From a bacterium (lineage in GTDB: Bacteria; Armatimonadota; Zipacnadia; Zipacnadales; UBA11051): 45,394 bases of DNA. Position 1 is the stretch's first letter. Every line of letters begins with the position of its first letter. The DNA lies in contig JAUVVY010000035.1 in assembly GCA_030604405.1 (NCBI GenBank), positions 1 to 45,394 of the forward strand. Direction: 5' to 3'. Made by a program: the position numbers and the translations under genes. This document shows positions 8,711-17,718 of the stretch, in pieces. The notes under the pieces were generated by a model that saw only the letters and a program-made list of their open reading frames with translations, searched no databases and was not told the origin of the DNA.

Positions 8711-9712
8711 GTGGACAAGCTGCTTGTCGTAGGCTGTGGTTCGATCGGAGAACGGCACATCAGGTGCCTGGGCAGTTGCGCGGATGTTCAGGTGACACCG
8801 TGCGATCCCAGAGCAGAGCGCCTGGAGCAGATGCAGAACCTGTACGGGACCCAGCCTGGGCTGAGCGACTATGCCGAGGCGGACCTGGACGAATTCGACG
8901 CCGTGCTGATATGCACCCCGAGCGACCAGCACATCCCCCAATCGCAGCGCGCCGTAGAGCACAACTGCCACGTGTTCGTCGAAAAGCCGATGTCAGTGAA
9001 TATGGAGGGCGTTGATGAGCTGATTGACTCCGCAGCGGAGCGCGACCTGGTGCTGCAGGTGGGCTACACGCTGCGCCACCATCCGCTGCTTCAGCGGGCC
9101 AATGAGTCAGTCGAGCGGGGTGCGATCGGCACCGTCTATATGGCCGACATTCACTGCGGCGCGTACATCGGCGACGCCCGGCCTGAATACGCCAGGCTCT
9201 ACTCGGCCCGTCGCGCGACCGGCGGAGGTGTCCTCTACAACGCTTCCCACGAGCTGGACCTGATCAACTGGCTGCTGGGGCCGGTTGCAGAAGTCGCGTG
9301 TCTGACGGAGCATTTCATGCTCGACGTGGACGCTGACGTTGATGACGGAGCAGTGCTGGCTATGCGCACGGAAAGCGGCGCACTTGTCAACATGTTCTGC
9401 AATGACATTCAGCGCAACTACAAGCGCGGCGGGCAGATTATCGGCGCAGACGGCACGGTCGAATATAGCTACGACGAAAGCCGCGTGTCGCTTTACGATG
9501 CAGGCACGCGTAAGTGGACGCACGAGCAACGGCAGTACGAGCGCGACGACTTCTACATCAACCAGATGCGCAACTTCTGCGCCGCCATCCGCCGCCAGGA
9601 ACAACCGGCAGTAACCGGCAAGGACGGCAAACTTGCTCTCGCCACGGCACTGGCCGGCTATAAGTCGGCGGCTGAAAAGCGCTTTGTAAGCATCAAGGAA
9701 GTGCTATCATAA
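8711..9712 (+). CDS. Gfo/Idh/MocA family oxidoreductase
   Basis: 333 residues. A predicted NAD(P)-dependent dehydrogenase acting on a sugar, inositol or sugar-acid type substrate, cytosolic. An N-terminal Rossmann fold has VVGCGSIGERHI (about 6-17), CTPSDQH near 72 and the family's EKPMS motif near 95. The C-terminal alpha/beta domain contains the GGGVLYNASHELDLINWLLG segment carrying the usual active-site histidine. The GTG start at 8711 is chosen because GGAGG lies 9 bases upstream; the open frame extends further up through the terminator at 8578-8617 and cannot be coding there. A paralogue follows after 26 bases, so the pair is probably one transcript. The substrate cannot be told from sequence. 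Confidence 0.88.
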   Translation: MDKLLVVGCGSIGERHIRCLGSCADVQVTPCDPRAERLEQMQNLYGTQPGLSDYAEADLDEFDAVLICTPSDQHIPQSQRAVEHNCHVFVEKPMSVNMEGVDELIDSAAERDLVLQVGYTLRHHPLLQRANESVERGAIGTVYMADIHCGAYIGDARPEYARLYSARRATGGGVLYNASHELDLINWLLGPVAEVACLTEHFMLDVDADVDDGAVLAMRTESGALVNMFCNDIQRNYKRGGQIIGADGTVEYSYDESRVSLYDAGTRKWTHEQRQYERDDFYINQMRNFCAAIRRQEQPAVTGKDGKLALATALAGYKSAAEKRFVSIKEVLS

Positions 9713-9738
9713 TCTGCAAATGAGCGGAGTGTAAAAGG

Positions 9739-10734
9739 ATGGAGAAGATCAAAGTAGCTGTTGCTGGCCTGGGGCGTATGGGAGCCGAATTCCATTGTAA
9801 AGCCCTGGACCGCCTCGATCAATTCGACCTGGTCGCCGGCTGCGATCCGACGCCGCAGACACTGCAGGCGGTCGCAGAGCAATTTGACCTGCGCGGGTAC
9901 GAGACCCTGGAAGAAATGCTGAATGACGCGGACATTGATCTGGTCGTGGTTGCGACACCTTCTGCGATGCATCATGACCATGTCATCAAGGTCCTGAAGG
10001 CCGGCAAGCATTGCCTTACCGAGAAGCCGCCAGCGATGAACGTCGCCCAGTGGGACGAGATGGGCGAGGCGGCATCCAAGGCCGGAAAGACGCTGTGCTG
10101 CTTCCAGAACGCGCGCTGGTTTCCGCACCAGTTGCAGGCGGTGAGGCTTGTCGAGAGCGGCACGCTGGGCGACATATTGGCGATAAAGCTGATTAGTCTC
10201 GGCTATTCGGACATCATGCGCACCTACGGGGTTGAGGAGTACCGTCCGCAGTGGCGGGCCGAAAAACGCTACGGCGGCGGGCTGCTCTACGACTTCGGCC
10301 CGCACCACATTGACCGCGTGCTGCAGATACTCGGCCACGCGCCTGTTAAGGATGTCTATGCCGACCTCTCAACCGGCGTGTGGAGCGATGAGGTCGAGGA
10401 CGGTTTCGTGGTAGTCGTCCGCTTCCAGAACGGTGTGACAGCCCACATCGAGCAGAATGTGACCATCAGGGCCAACCTGAACACATTCATAGTCGTCGGT
10501 TCCGACGGCACCTTCCAGGACGGCGTGGTGCGCAGCGGTCAGCCCGGCGGACTCGTGGAAGAAGAGATCGAGACGATTGACAGAAGCTCCGACGAATACT
10601 ATCTGGCCCTGCACAGGCATCTGACCGAGGGCAAGCCGCCGCCAGTGCCGTGGGAGCACACGCGGCAGATGATGCGCATACTCGACGCTGCATTCCAAAG
10701 CGCCGCAACGAGACAGGTCGTAAGCCTGGACTGA
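9739..10734 (+). CDS. Gfo/Idh/MocA family oxidoreductase, second paralogue
   Basis: 331 residues. It has a Rossmann motif VAVAGLGRMGAEFHCKAL at the N-terminus, VVVATPSAMHHDHV near 73, TEKPPAMN near 95 (the EKP lysine is catalytic in the family) and GGGLLYDFGPHHIDRVLQIL near 180 with the active-site histidines. It shares the fold but only limited sequence with the preceding gene, so this is an old pair rather than a recent duplication. Two dehydrogenases next to a symporter suggest successive or alternative oxidation of an imported sugar or sugar acid. The stop codon directly touches a half-copy of the palindromic element at 10735. Confidence 0.88.
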   Translation: MEKIKVAVAGLGRMGAEFHCKALDRLDQFDLVAGCDPTPQTLQAVAEQFDLRGYETLEEMLNDADIDLVVVATPSAMHHDHVIKVLKAGKHCLTEKPPAMNVAQWDEMGEAASKAGKTLCCFQNARWFPHQLQAVRLVESGTLGDILAIKLISLGYSDIMRTYGVEEYRPQWRAEKRYGGGLLYDFGPHHIDRVLQILGHAPVKDVYADLSTGVWSDEVEDGFVVVVRFQNGVTAHIEQNVTIRANLNTFIVVGSDGTFQDGVVRSGQPGGLVEEEIETIDRSSDEYYLALHRHLTEGKPPPVPWEHTRQMMRILDAAFQSAATRQVVSLD

Positions 10735-10771
10735 GGAAATCGCAATAAATAGGTGACTGTCCCCAATTTCC
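10735..10771. repeat. Half copy of the MITE-like palindrome
   Basis: The right arm (GTGACTGTCCCCAATTTCC at 10753-10771) and part of the centre of the family seen at 5871-5959, starting on the base after the preceding stop codon. The left arm is missing. It lies in the leader of the symporter gene, 12 bases before its ATG. Confidence 0.8.
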
Positions 10772-10783
10772 GAGAGGACATGT

Positions 10784-12508
10784 ATGGACTCCCCGGTATT
10801 CCTGACCAACTTCAGCACTCTGGACTGGATCATCGTCATCGTCTATCTCGTTGGCACCGTGATCAAGGGCGTGTGGGTCAACCGCTATGTCGGCGATCTG
10901 TCCGATTTCATTATCGCCGGCCGCGGTCTGCGCATCTACCTGGCAATCGCCACCATGACCGGCACGGAGATCGGGCTGGTCACGATAATGTACAATGCCC
11001 AGGAAGGCTTCACGCGGGGCCTGTCTGCCTACGTCATCGGCCTCTGCTGGCTCGTGGGCATGCTGCTGATTGGGCTGACGGGGTTCATCGTCTATCCGCT
11101 GCGCAAGTTTGAGATCATGACCATCCCGGAGTACTACGAACTCCGCTACGGCATCCGCACGAGGGTCGTAGGTGGCGTCATTCTGGCGCTGGCCGGTATT
11201 CTCAACATGGGCCTGTTCCTGCAAGCGGGTGCTCGCTTCATGACCGGCATGTTAGGCATCGGCACCGGCTTCGGCCTGAAGGTACTGATGACGGGGATGC
11301 TGTTTATGGTTTTGCTATACACCACCTTCGGGGGCATGGTCTCGGTCGTGATCACCGACTACGTGCAGTTTGTGGTTCTGGGCGTGGCGATGGTGATCGC
11401 AACCGTCTGGGCCGTCGGGCACGTCGGCTGGGACAATATCGTTGACACCGCCGTTGCCCAGCACGGGCCGAGCGGCATGAACCCGGTTGCCACCGACGGG
11501 TACGGCTGGTGGTATGTGGTGTGGATGGTTTATCTGGCCGTCGCCGGCGGAGCACTGTGGGCCACAGCTACCACCCGCGCGCTGGCCGCCCGTAGTCCTA
11601 AGACCGCTCAGAGGCTGTACGGCTGGACATCAATCACCTTTTTCGCCCGCGTTGTCATACCGGTCACCTGGGGTGCAGCGGCCCTGGCCTTCATCACCGC
11701 TACGCCCGAACTCGCCGCCGCCTTCCTGGGCGATGGGCCTGACAGGCTCAACAGCCAGTACGCCATGCCCGTGTTCTTCGCCCGGCTCTTGCCATCAGGC
11801 TTCCTGGGCATCCTGGCCGCCGGCATGATGGCCGGCTTCATGAGCACCCATGACAGCTACCTGCTCTGCTGGGCCTCGGTAATCACTCAGGACGTTATCG
11901 CGCCTTTGTACCGGGTCGGGCCGCGCGGCCGACGGATTGCCGGGGCTGTCTCCGCTACGCTTGGGGGCGCGGCTGTGGCTGGAATTGCCTATGGCGTGCT
12001 CAACCTGTTCGCGACCCCAACTGTGCCTGGGGTAGTCCTGGGCTTCCTGGCCGGCGTGCCGTGCGCGGCATGGCTGCTGCGGCGGGTTCCGCAAGTGCTG
12101 GAAGCGCCAGACCTATCCGAGCGAGGCCGGTTCATCATCACTCGCACGGTCATCGTTCTCATCGGCGTTTTCCTGCTGGTGTGGGGCTTGTGGTACGAGG
12201 CCCCGATGACGTTGTGGACATACATGGCGGTAACCGGGACTATTTACCTGGCCGGCGCGATGGCCTGCATAGGGTTTGGTCTATACTGGAGACGAGCCAA
12301 CGAGACGGGGGCCCTGATCGCACTTGTCGCCGGGCTCATCGCCGTCCTCGGCATCCTGCCGTGGGAGACCTGGGGCATCGAATGGATAACCTCGACCAAA
12401 ACCTCGGTGGCCGCCATCATCGCGGCCGCCGTGGGTCTCGTCGCAGGCTCTCTGCTGTTCAAGTCGCGGACCGCCGCAAAGGCGTCGGACCATGAGGAGG
12501 AGTCATAA
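10784..12508 (+). CDS. Sodium:solute symporter (SSS) family transporter
   Basis: 574 residues, inner membrane, about 13 predicted hydrophobic helices. It is expected to couple sodium influx to import of an organic solute. Family features are DFIIAGRGLRIYLAIATMTG near 45, followed by TEIGL (helix TM1-2, SSS-like), the YPLRKFEIMTIPEYYELRYG segment near 105, TTFGGMVSVVITDYVQF near 185 and GILAAGMMAGFMSTHDSYLL near 345. The C-terminus ends in a charged cytoplasmic tail (SDHEEES). The ribosome site GAGAGGA supports the ATG. The stop codon abuts the ATG of the 56-residue protein at 12509. The neighbours (dehydrogenases, sialidase-fold protein) point to a sugar or sugar acid substrate, but this is inference. 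Confidence 0.9.
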   Translation: MDSPVFLTNFSTLDWIIVIVYLVGTVIKGVWVNRYVGDLSDFIIAGRGLRIYLAIATMTGTEIGLVTIMYNAQEGFTRGLSAYVIGLCWLVGMLLIGLTGFIVYPLRKFEIMTIPEYYELRYGIRTRVVGGVILALAGILNMGLFLQAGARFMTGMLGIGTGFGLKVLMTGMLFMVLLYTTFGGMVSVVITDYVQFVVLGVAMVIATVWAVGHVGWDNIVDTAVAQHGPSGMNPVATDGYGWWYVVWMVYLAVAGGALWATATTRALAARSPKTAQRLYGWTSITFFARVVIPVTWGAAALAFITATPELAAAFLGDGPDRLNSQYAMPVFFARLLPSGFLGILAAGMMAGFMSTHDSYLLCWASVITQDVIAPLYRVGPRGRRIAGAVSATLGGAAVAGIAYGVLNLFATPTVPGVVLGFLAGVPCAAWLLRRVPQVLEAPDLSERGRFIITRTVIVLIGVFLLVWGLWYEAPMTLWTYMAVTGTIYLAGAMACIGFGLYWRRANETGALIALVAGLIAVLGILPWETWGIEWITSTKTSVAAIIAAAVGLVAGSLLFKSRTAAKASDHEEES

Positions 12509-12679
12509 ATGGACCTGGCTGAACTCACCATCGGAGACGTATGGCTCGTGGTGCTGGGCGTTGCGCTGTTGGCCTTTGGATTGATGGTGGCCATCTGTGG
12601 GGTCGGGGGCTTTAATGACATACTCAGCCTGTTCCGCACATTGCGCGAGGACGACGACGAGACTGCGTCTGAGCAATGA
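12509..12679 (+). CDS. 56-residue small membrane protein coupled to symporter
   Basis: The ATG follows the symporter TAA with no base between, and GAGGAGG lies 9-15 bases upstream, so translation is coupled. The product has a short N-terminus (MDLAELTIGDVW), one hydrophobic helix (about residues 11-34, LVVLGVALLAFGLMVAICGV) and an acidic tail (REDDDETASEQ). I do not recognise a family. Some SSS transporters are known to be paired with small accessory membrane proteins (for example DUF485 or DUF997 types). The position suggests a similar role for this unrelated-looking peptide, but that is inference. Confidence 0.75.
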   Translation: MDLAELTIGDVWLVVLGVALLAFGLMVAICGVGGFNDILSLFRTLREDDDETASEQ

Positions 12680-12736
12680 GCCGTCTCGCTCCTTATCGTG
12701 CCATCGCCCTCTACACAAACGTAGTGAGGTATTCAC

Positions 12737-14707
12737 TTGGCAACTGAGGCCAGACCCATCCCTGAAGGCAGCGAGGACGAACGCCCCGCAATAACAGGGC
12801 GGGCGCTGGTAGTCGGTATCATCGGCGTCGCCTTCGTCGGCCTGGGTTTCCCATACGCGAACCTCGTAGTCCAGGGCACCCGTCCCGCCAATACCGCGCT
12901 GGGTTTCGGCGTGGTGTTTGTCTTTCTGGTGCTGGTTGCGATCGTCAACCCTCTGCTCAGTATTGCGCGCAGGCGGGCGTTTCTGTCGCGGCCCGAATTG
13001 ATTGTGGTCTTCATCATGCTGCTGATCGCCTCAGCGGTGCCAACGTGGGGGATGATCGGCCAACTCATCCCGATCATGACCGGGGCGCAGTACTACGCAA
13101 CTCCTGCCAACCGGTGGGCGGAGGACATTGTCACCCAACTGCCCGACTGGGCGGTGCCGAAAGACCCGTACCTGGTGGACAATTTCTACGAAGGCCTGCC
13201 ACGCGGTGACGCCATCCCCTGGGAGGGCTGGGTAGTTCCGCTGCTTGCGTGGTCGGTGTTCATCGCGGGTCTTTACGCGGCCACTTTGGGCATCACACTG
13301 CTGTTTCATCGCCACTGGTCAGACCACGAGCGGCTTGTCTATCCGTTGATGCGCCTGCCGATCGAGATGGCGCGAGGCGTAGGCGACAGGCAGATGCTTG
13401 CCGACCTGTTCGGCAACAAGCTGATGTGGACTGGCTTTGCCGTCGCCTTCCTGATCAGTTCGTATGTGGCGCTGACCTACTATGCAAAAACGCTTCCCTT
13501 ACTGCACCTGCGCACCACTCTCAATGTGCCGATTCAGAGCGAGAACATCTATTTCCGCTTGTGGACTAACCCCTCGGTCATCGCCTTTACATACCTGATC
13601 CACACCGACCTGGCGTTCAGTCTGTGGTTTTTCTCGATTTTCACGCAGTTTCAGAATCCGCTGATGCGGATATGGGGCATCGGTCTGGGAGCCAGAGAAG
13701 TGTATGGCGCAGGCACGCCGGCGATCTCGAGTCAGACGATGGGCGCGATGATCGTGCTGGTGGTCTATGGCTTCTACACAGCCAGGCGGCCGATCATTGA
13801 TATCTTCAAAAAAGCGTTTTCTGGCACGCCAACAGACCGGAATGAAGAGGGTGCCGCCGCCCCGCAGATTATCGTCGGCTGTCTGTTGCTCGGCTTTACC
13901 GTTATGATCGGCTGGCTTTATCTGGCAGGCCTCAACGTAATGAGCATTGTCGTCTTTCTGTTCGGAGCATTCGTCACGTTCATCGCTCTGACAAGAGCCA
14001 CGATCCAGGGCGGTGTGCCGGTGTCGAGGGCCGCGTTGGTACCGCAGTCCTTTACCGCCTCGATACTCGGCAGCCGCTACATCGGCCCGGCCGGGCTGGC
14101 AACACTGGGCATGACGTTTGTCTGGGTTGCGGACATTCGCGTGTTTATGATGCCCTTTACGGCACACGCGGCGAAGCTTTGGAGTGAGATCAAGGGCAAG
14201 CAGCGCGGTTTCGTGCCTATTGTTGTCGTCGCCATCATTCTCTGTGGCATTCTGGCCACGGTTATCACCATCTACGAGGGATACAACGAAGGCGCCGTGT
14301 GGCTGAGCAGTTGGCTGTTCACGGGATGCCCAAAACAGGCGTACCTGTTCGTGGACAACCACATACATAACCCACAGGGCCCATCTCCCGGCAAGATGTT
14401 GTTTTTGTGCATCGGCGCCGGCGTGATGTGGCTGCTGACGGTGCTGCACTACCAGTTGCCGCGCTGGCCGTTCCATCCGCTCGGCTTCGCTATCGGTCCT
14501 ACCACGCCGGTCATTGATCTGTGGTTCTCCATATTCCTCGGCTGGCTAATCAAGTCGTTGGTACTGCACCTGGGCGGCTACCGGGCATTTCGCGTCGGCA
14601 TAATGGTGTTCATGGGGATCATCCTGGGGCAGTTCACTGCATGCGGCGTCTGGGCGATAGTTGACGCCCTCGCCGGCACTACCGATAACATGATATTCGT
14701 GTATTGA
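12737..14707 (+). CDS. Large multispanning membrane protein, DUF6785-like
   Basis: 656 residues with at least 12 hydrophobic segments. It opens with a charged cytoplasmic stretch (ATEARPIPEGSEDERP) and has long hydrophobic runs from residue 24 to the end. Recognisable pieces are FLSRPELIVVFIMLLIASAV near 82, then PTWGMIGQL, and HWSDHERLVYPLMRLPIEMA near 195. These match my memory of the DUF6785/DUF6784 proteins common in Armatimonadota and related genomes, which have no established function and look like transporters. The start is a TTG at 12737 with GTGAGGT upstream; no better start is visible. Co-direction with the SSS symporter and dehydrogenases suggests a role in solute transport. Confidence 0.7.
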   Translation: MATEARPIPEGSEDERPAITGRALVVGIIGVAFVGLGFPYANLVVQGTRPANTALGFGVVFVFLVLVAIVNPLLSIARRRAFLSRPELIVVFIMLLIASAVPTWGMIGQLIPIMTGAQYYATPANRWAEDIVTQLPDWAVPKDPYLVDNFYEGLPRGDAIPWEGWVVPLLAWSVFIAGLYAATLGITLLFHRHWSDHERLVYPLMRLPIEMARGVGDRQMLADLFGNKLMWTGFAVAFLISSYVALTYYAKTLPLLHLRTTLNVPIQSENIYFRLWTNPSVIAFTYLIHTDLAFSLWFFSIFTQFQNPLMRIWGIGLGAREVYGAGTPAISSQTMGAMIVLVVYGFYTARRPIIDIFKKAFSGTPTDRNEEGAAAPQIIVGCLLLGFTVMIGWLYLAGLNVMSIVVFLFGAFVTFIALTRATIQGGVPVSRAALVPQSFTASILGSRYIGPAGLATLGMTFVWVADIRVFMMPFTAHAAKLWSEIKGKQRGFVPIVVVAIILCGILATVITIYEGYNEGAVWLSSWLFTGCPKQAYLFVDNHIHNPQGPSPGKMLFLCIGAGVMWLLTVLHYQLPRWPFHPLGFAIGPTTPVIDLWFSIFLGWLIKSLVLHLGGYRAFRVGIMVFMGIILGQFTACGVWAIVDALAGTTDNMIFVY

Positions 14708-14711
14708 GTCG

Positions 14712-14799
14712 GGAAATTAGGGACAGTCACCTATTTCTGCAGATGAGTAGGAGTGGAATTCACGGAAATCGCGAGAAATGGGTGACAGTCCCCAATTTC
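14712..14799. repeat. MITE-like palindromic element, copy 3 (inverted)
   Basis: Arms at 14712-14738 and 14774-14799 form a long inverted repeat with a few mismatches (left arm GGAAATTAGGGACAGTCACC). The centre is the reverse complement of the centre at 5890-5940, so this copy is inserted in the opposite orientation. It lies between the DUF6785-like gene and the sialidase-fold gene. Confidence 0.85.
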
Positions 14800-14825
14800 G
14801 TAGTTCCAGCTAAGGAGTGAGCGCA

Positions 14826-15848
14826 TTGTCTCAAGAGATAGAACTGACACTGATACAGTCGCCTCCGGAGGTTGAGCGCAACACCGATGATGGCGACATC
14901 GTGCAGCTTGCCGACGGGCGGCTGCTATTGGTCTGGGCAGACTACCATGCCGGCAGTTTTCCCGAGGCGCCCACCCGCGTCGCCGCGATGACCTCCAATG
15001 ATGCGGGGCAAACCTGGGGCGAGCCCTATACCCTCGTGGAGAACCCAACTCAGGAGAGCCTGATGTGCTTCAGCCTGCTGCGCATCAGCTCCGGTGACAT
15101 TCTGTTTTTCTACGGCCGCAGAAACTCCAGCTCAGACTTTCAGGTGTTCGTGCGCAGCTCCGGAGATGAAACGCAGACCTGGAGCGAGCCGGTGATGGTT
15201 ACCGAAGGTGACGGCTATTGCGTGATGATCAACGCGCGCGTCATAGAGCTTTCATCAGGGCGGATTATCGCGCCGCTCGAGCGCACAGACGACTGCTCAG
15301 TAATCAATCATGTCCTTGTCTCGACTGTCTTCTACTCCGACGACGGCGGCCGAAGTTGGACGAAAAGCGAGACAGACATCGCTTGCGCCAAACGCGGTGC
15401 CATGGAGCCGGGGGTAGTGGAGCTGACGGACGGCCGTCTGCTGATGATCATCCACACCGAACTCGGCCAGATATATCGCTCATACTCCAGTGATGAGGGC
15501 CTAACCTGGACCGACGCTGAGCCGATGGGCATAGCAGCGGCCGTGTCAGCCCACTCCGCCATCAGCCGTATCCCGGCGACGGGCGATCTGCTGCTCATCT
15601 GGGACCAGGGCGCCGAGGACTCGCCGCTCTCGCTCACAGCGGCCGTCTCCTCGGACGAGGGCGAGACCTGGCACCATAAGCGTGACCTGGAGCCCGCAGG
15701 GCCTCACACCTACGCCTACCGCAGCGTCAACTTCGTGGAGGATCGCGTCCTGCTGACCTATTGGGTCACTGATAAGCAAGCCGAACCCGCGCGGCTATAC
15801 ATGAAGTTCCGCAGCCTGCCGGTGGCGTGGCTCTACGCAAGGGAATAA
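14826..15848 (+). CDS. Sialidase-fold (BNR repeat) protein
   Basis: 340 residues forming a six-bladed beta-propeller of the exo-alpha-sialidase superfamily. Four Asp-box motifs are visible (SNDAGQTW, SDDGGRSW, SSDEGLTW, SSDEGETW), roughly evenly spaced from residue 60 to 280. There is no signal peptide, so it is probably cytosolic and may act on an imported oligosaccharide or sugar derivative. The start is taken as TTG at 14826 because AAGGAG ends 9 bases before it; the alternative GTG at 14817 overlaps that site. The usual sialidase arginine triad cannot be assigned by eye, so true sialidase activity is unproven. It ends the plus-strand cluster. Confidence 0.8.
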   Translation: MSQEIELTLIQSPPEVERNTDDGDIVQLADGRLLLVWADYHAGSFPEAPTRVAAMTSNDAGQTWGEPYTLVENPTQESLMCFSLLRISSGDILFFYGRRNSSSDFQVFVRSSGDETQTWSEPVMVTEGDGYCVMINARVIELSSGRIIAPLERTDDCSVINHVLVSTVFYSDDGGRSWTKSETDIACAKRGAMEPGVVELTDGRLLMIIHTELGQIYRSYSSDEGLTWTDAEPMGIAAAVSAHSAISRIPATGDLLLIWDQGAEDSPLSLTAAVSSDEGETWHHKRDLEPAGPHTYAYRSVNFVEDRVLLTYWVTDKQAEPARLYMKFRSLPVAWLYARE

Positions 15849-15888
15849 CTCCTACGCCTACGGGGCGCTACTGACAAGCTCATCTGTG

Positions 15889-16677
15889 TCAGTCAGTGGC
15901 TGCGGCGCAGGCGGTCAGGAAATCCGCTGATGTGGCCGTGAAGCCAATAATCATCTCGGTGTCCAGAATCGCCGCCTCAGTCAGCCACATTCCGTCAAGA
16001 GTATGCGCCGCCTCGATAGCAGTGGTGCCGTCGCGCAGGAGAATGACGTTGTACCCCCGCTGGTTGAGAGCCCGTGTACCGTAGTCGCGTCCGGGCACGC
16101 ACATATTGGCCGCGAACCCGCCATAGACCAGGTGCATGATGCCCTCGTGGCGGCAGAGGCGGTGCAACTGGTCGCCGGTGGCGATGACGAAATCGTCCGG
16201 CTGTGGTTCCAGGCAGTCAACTATCCTCCGCTTCGACAGCTCTTCCTCGCGCCACTTCTTCATGCGCGGTACTTCCTCCTTACCGAACTGCTCATACTCG
16301 CCCTGGCGCTTGCGCATGTCCTCAGGAGGCCAGTCCGGCTGCGGCTGCTCCGCGTCGAACAACTCGGCATCGGCGGCGTATTTCGTCCATTGCGCGTATA
16401 GCTTCGCCTGTCCGGGAGACGGGGCGTGGATGACGGCGACTCCCAGCTTGCGGCAGGCCTCGGCCACCGGCGCCAGCACAGTCTCACAGATCTCCTCGCC
16501 GCGCTCCAGGTGACTGAGATACGGGTGGATGTGCCAGCAGTCCACCAGCACCAGCCCCATCTGCTCGGCTGGTATGGCTAATTCCCTGGTGGCGAAATCG
16601 AAATTGCTTTCAATGTACTCTTCGTCCCCCGGGGGACCCAACCGGTAATACCGAACCGACAGCTTTATGCCCGACAT
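15889..16677 (-). CDS. Isochorismatase-like cysteine hydrolase
   Basis: 262 residues. Isochorismatase-like fold with a nucleophile-type aspartate in LVLVDCWHIHPY (Asp46) and the catalytic cysteine in VYGGFAANMCVPGRDYG (Cys193), followed by ALNQRGYNVILLRDGTTAIE. Family members hydrolyse amides, ureas or vinyl ethers. The segment that usually carries the third residue (Lys, in a VIxKxxxSAF context) is shortened here to VIATGDQLHRLC, so the canonical lysine is not where expected. The ATG at 16677 is chosen for GGAGG 6 bases upstream; the open frame extends 45 codons further without support. It is divergent to the SDR gene. Substrate unknown. Confidence 0.8.
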   Translation of the reverse strand: MSGIKLSVRYYRLGPPGDEEYIESNFDFATRELAIPAEQMGLVLVDCWHIHPYLSHLERGEEICETVLAPVAEACRKLGVAVIHAPSPGQAKLYAQWTKYAADAELFDAEQPQPDWPPEDMRKRQGEYEQFGKEEVPRMKKWREEELSKRRIVDCLEPQPDDFVIATGDQLHRLCRHEGIMHLVYGGFAANMCVPGRDYGTRALNQRGYNVILLRDGTTAIEAAHTLDGMWLTEAAILDTEMIIGFTATSADFLTACAAATD

Positions 16678-16861
16678 TTGCGTTCCTCCCTTGTCTGAAA
16701 CCACTTTTCTATCCCGGCAAGCCACTAGCCGGCGCCCCTGATGGCTATCGTGGTCTGCGCAGGCAAGATCCTGCTTACAAACACTTCGCCGTCGCTTGCG
16801 GGAACCCTTCAAGGCAGGTTAGTGCTGAAGTGAAGAGGAATTGAGCAAAGAGGTGATAAGC

Positions 16862-17662
16862 ATGGCAAACGAAAATGAAGTCAGAACAGTGCAGCAACTC
16901 TACGACATCAAGGACAAGGTCGCGCTGGTGACCGGCGGCTACGGTCTCTACGGGCGCTGGCTGTCCCAGGCGATGGCCGAGGCAGGAGCGCATGTGATCG
17001 TGGCTTCGCGGAACGTGGAGCGGTGCAAACAGTACGCCGAAGAACTGCAGCAGGCAGGCGGCAGCGCGACCGGAGCCCAGCTCGACCAGGGAGATGAGAC
17101 CTCCATCCTGGCCCTGCGCGACCACATTGACGACGCCTTCGGACGGCTCGATATATTTATCAATAACGCGGTGGGCAGATTTCCGGTGAAGAACCTGCTG
17201 GAGACGGAGACGGATTACTGGCCCGACTACATGCAGGTCAACGCGACTGGCGTGCTGATGATGTGCAAGCATCTGGGTCAGTACATGTATGAGGCCGGGA
17301 GTGGCTCGATAATCAATATCAGCTCGATTTATGGGGTGGTCGGCCAGACCTTCCCGATATACGAGGGCACAGACGTCACCTCGCCGGCGGACTACGCATT
17401 CGTCAAGGGAGGGATGATCAACCTGACCCGGTCGATGGCGACTCTGCTGGCACCAAGAGTGCGTGTCAACTGTCTGGCTCCCGGCGGGCTTTTCAACGAC
17501 CAGGACCCGCTATTCGTGAAGCGTTATGAGGAGCACTGCCCGCTGGGGCGGATGGCAGGGCCGGAGGATATCAAGGGCCCGGCGGTTTTCCTGGCGTCCG
17601 ATGCGTCACAGTACCTGACCGGGCAGATTATCGGGGTCGAAGGCGGCTGGACGGCCTGGTAG
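16862..17662 (+). CDS. Short-chain dehydrogenase/reductase
   Basis: 266 residues, classical SDR, cytosolic. The cofactor loop is TGGYGLYGRWLSQAMAEAGA (24-43), the NNAVG motif is at 101-105, the catalytic serine is in INISSIYG (151-158) and the YxxxK pair is Tyr178 and Lys182. It ends with the usual TGQIIGVEGGWTAW C-terminus. It probably oxidises or reduces a hydroxyl/keto group on a small sugar-like or acyl substrate. The ATG at 16862 is chosen for GAGGTG 8 bases upstream; the TTG at 16841 is less likely. The 184-bp gap to the divergent hydrolase gene holds the promoters of both, but I could not pick out clear boxes. Confidence 0.9.
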   Translation: MANENEVRTVQQLYDIKDKVALVTGGYGLYGRWLSQAMAEAGAHVIVASRNVERCKQYAEELQQAGGSATGAQLDQGDETSILALRDHIDDAFGRLDIFINNAVGRFPVKNLLETETDYWPDYMQVNATGVLMMCKHLGQYMYEAGSGSIINISSIYGVVGQTFPIYEGTDVTSPADYAFVKGGMINLTRSMATLLAPRVRVNCLAPGGLFNDQDPLFVKRYEEHCPLGRMAGPEDIKGPAVFLASDASQYLTGQIIGVEGGWTAW

Positions 17663-17718
17663 CACACAACAAAGCGCGAAACACCGGTCGTGGCCTGAGC
17701 TAGTCATACTTGCGGCGG

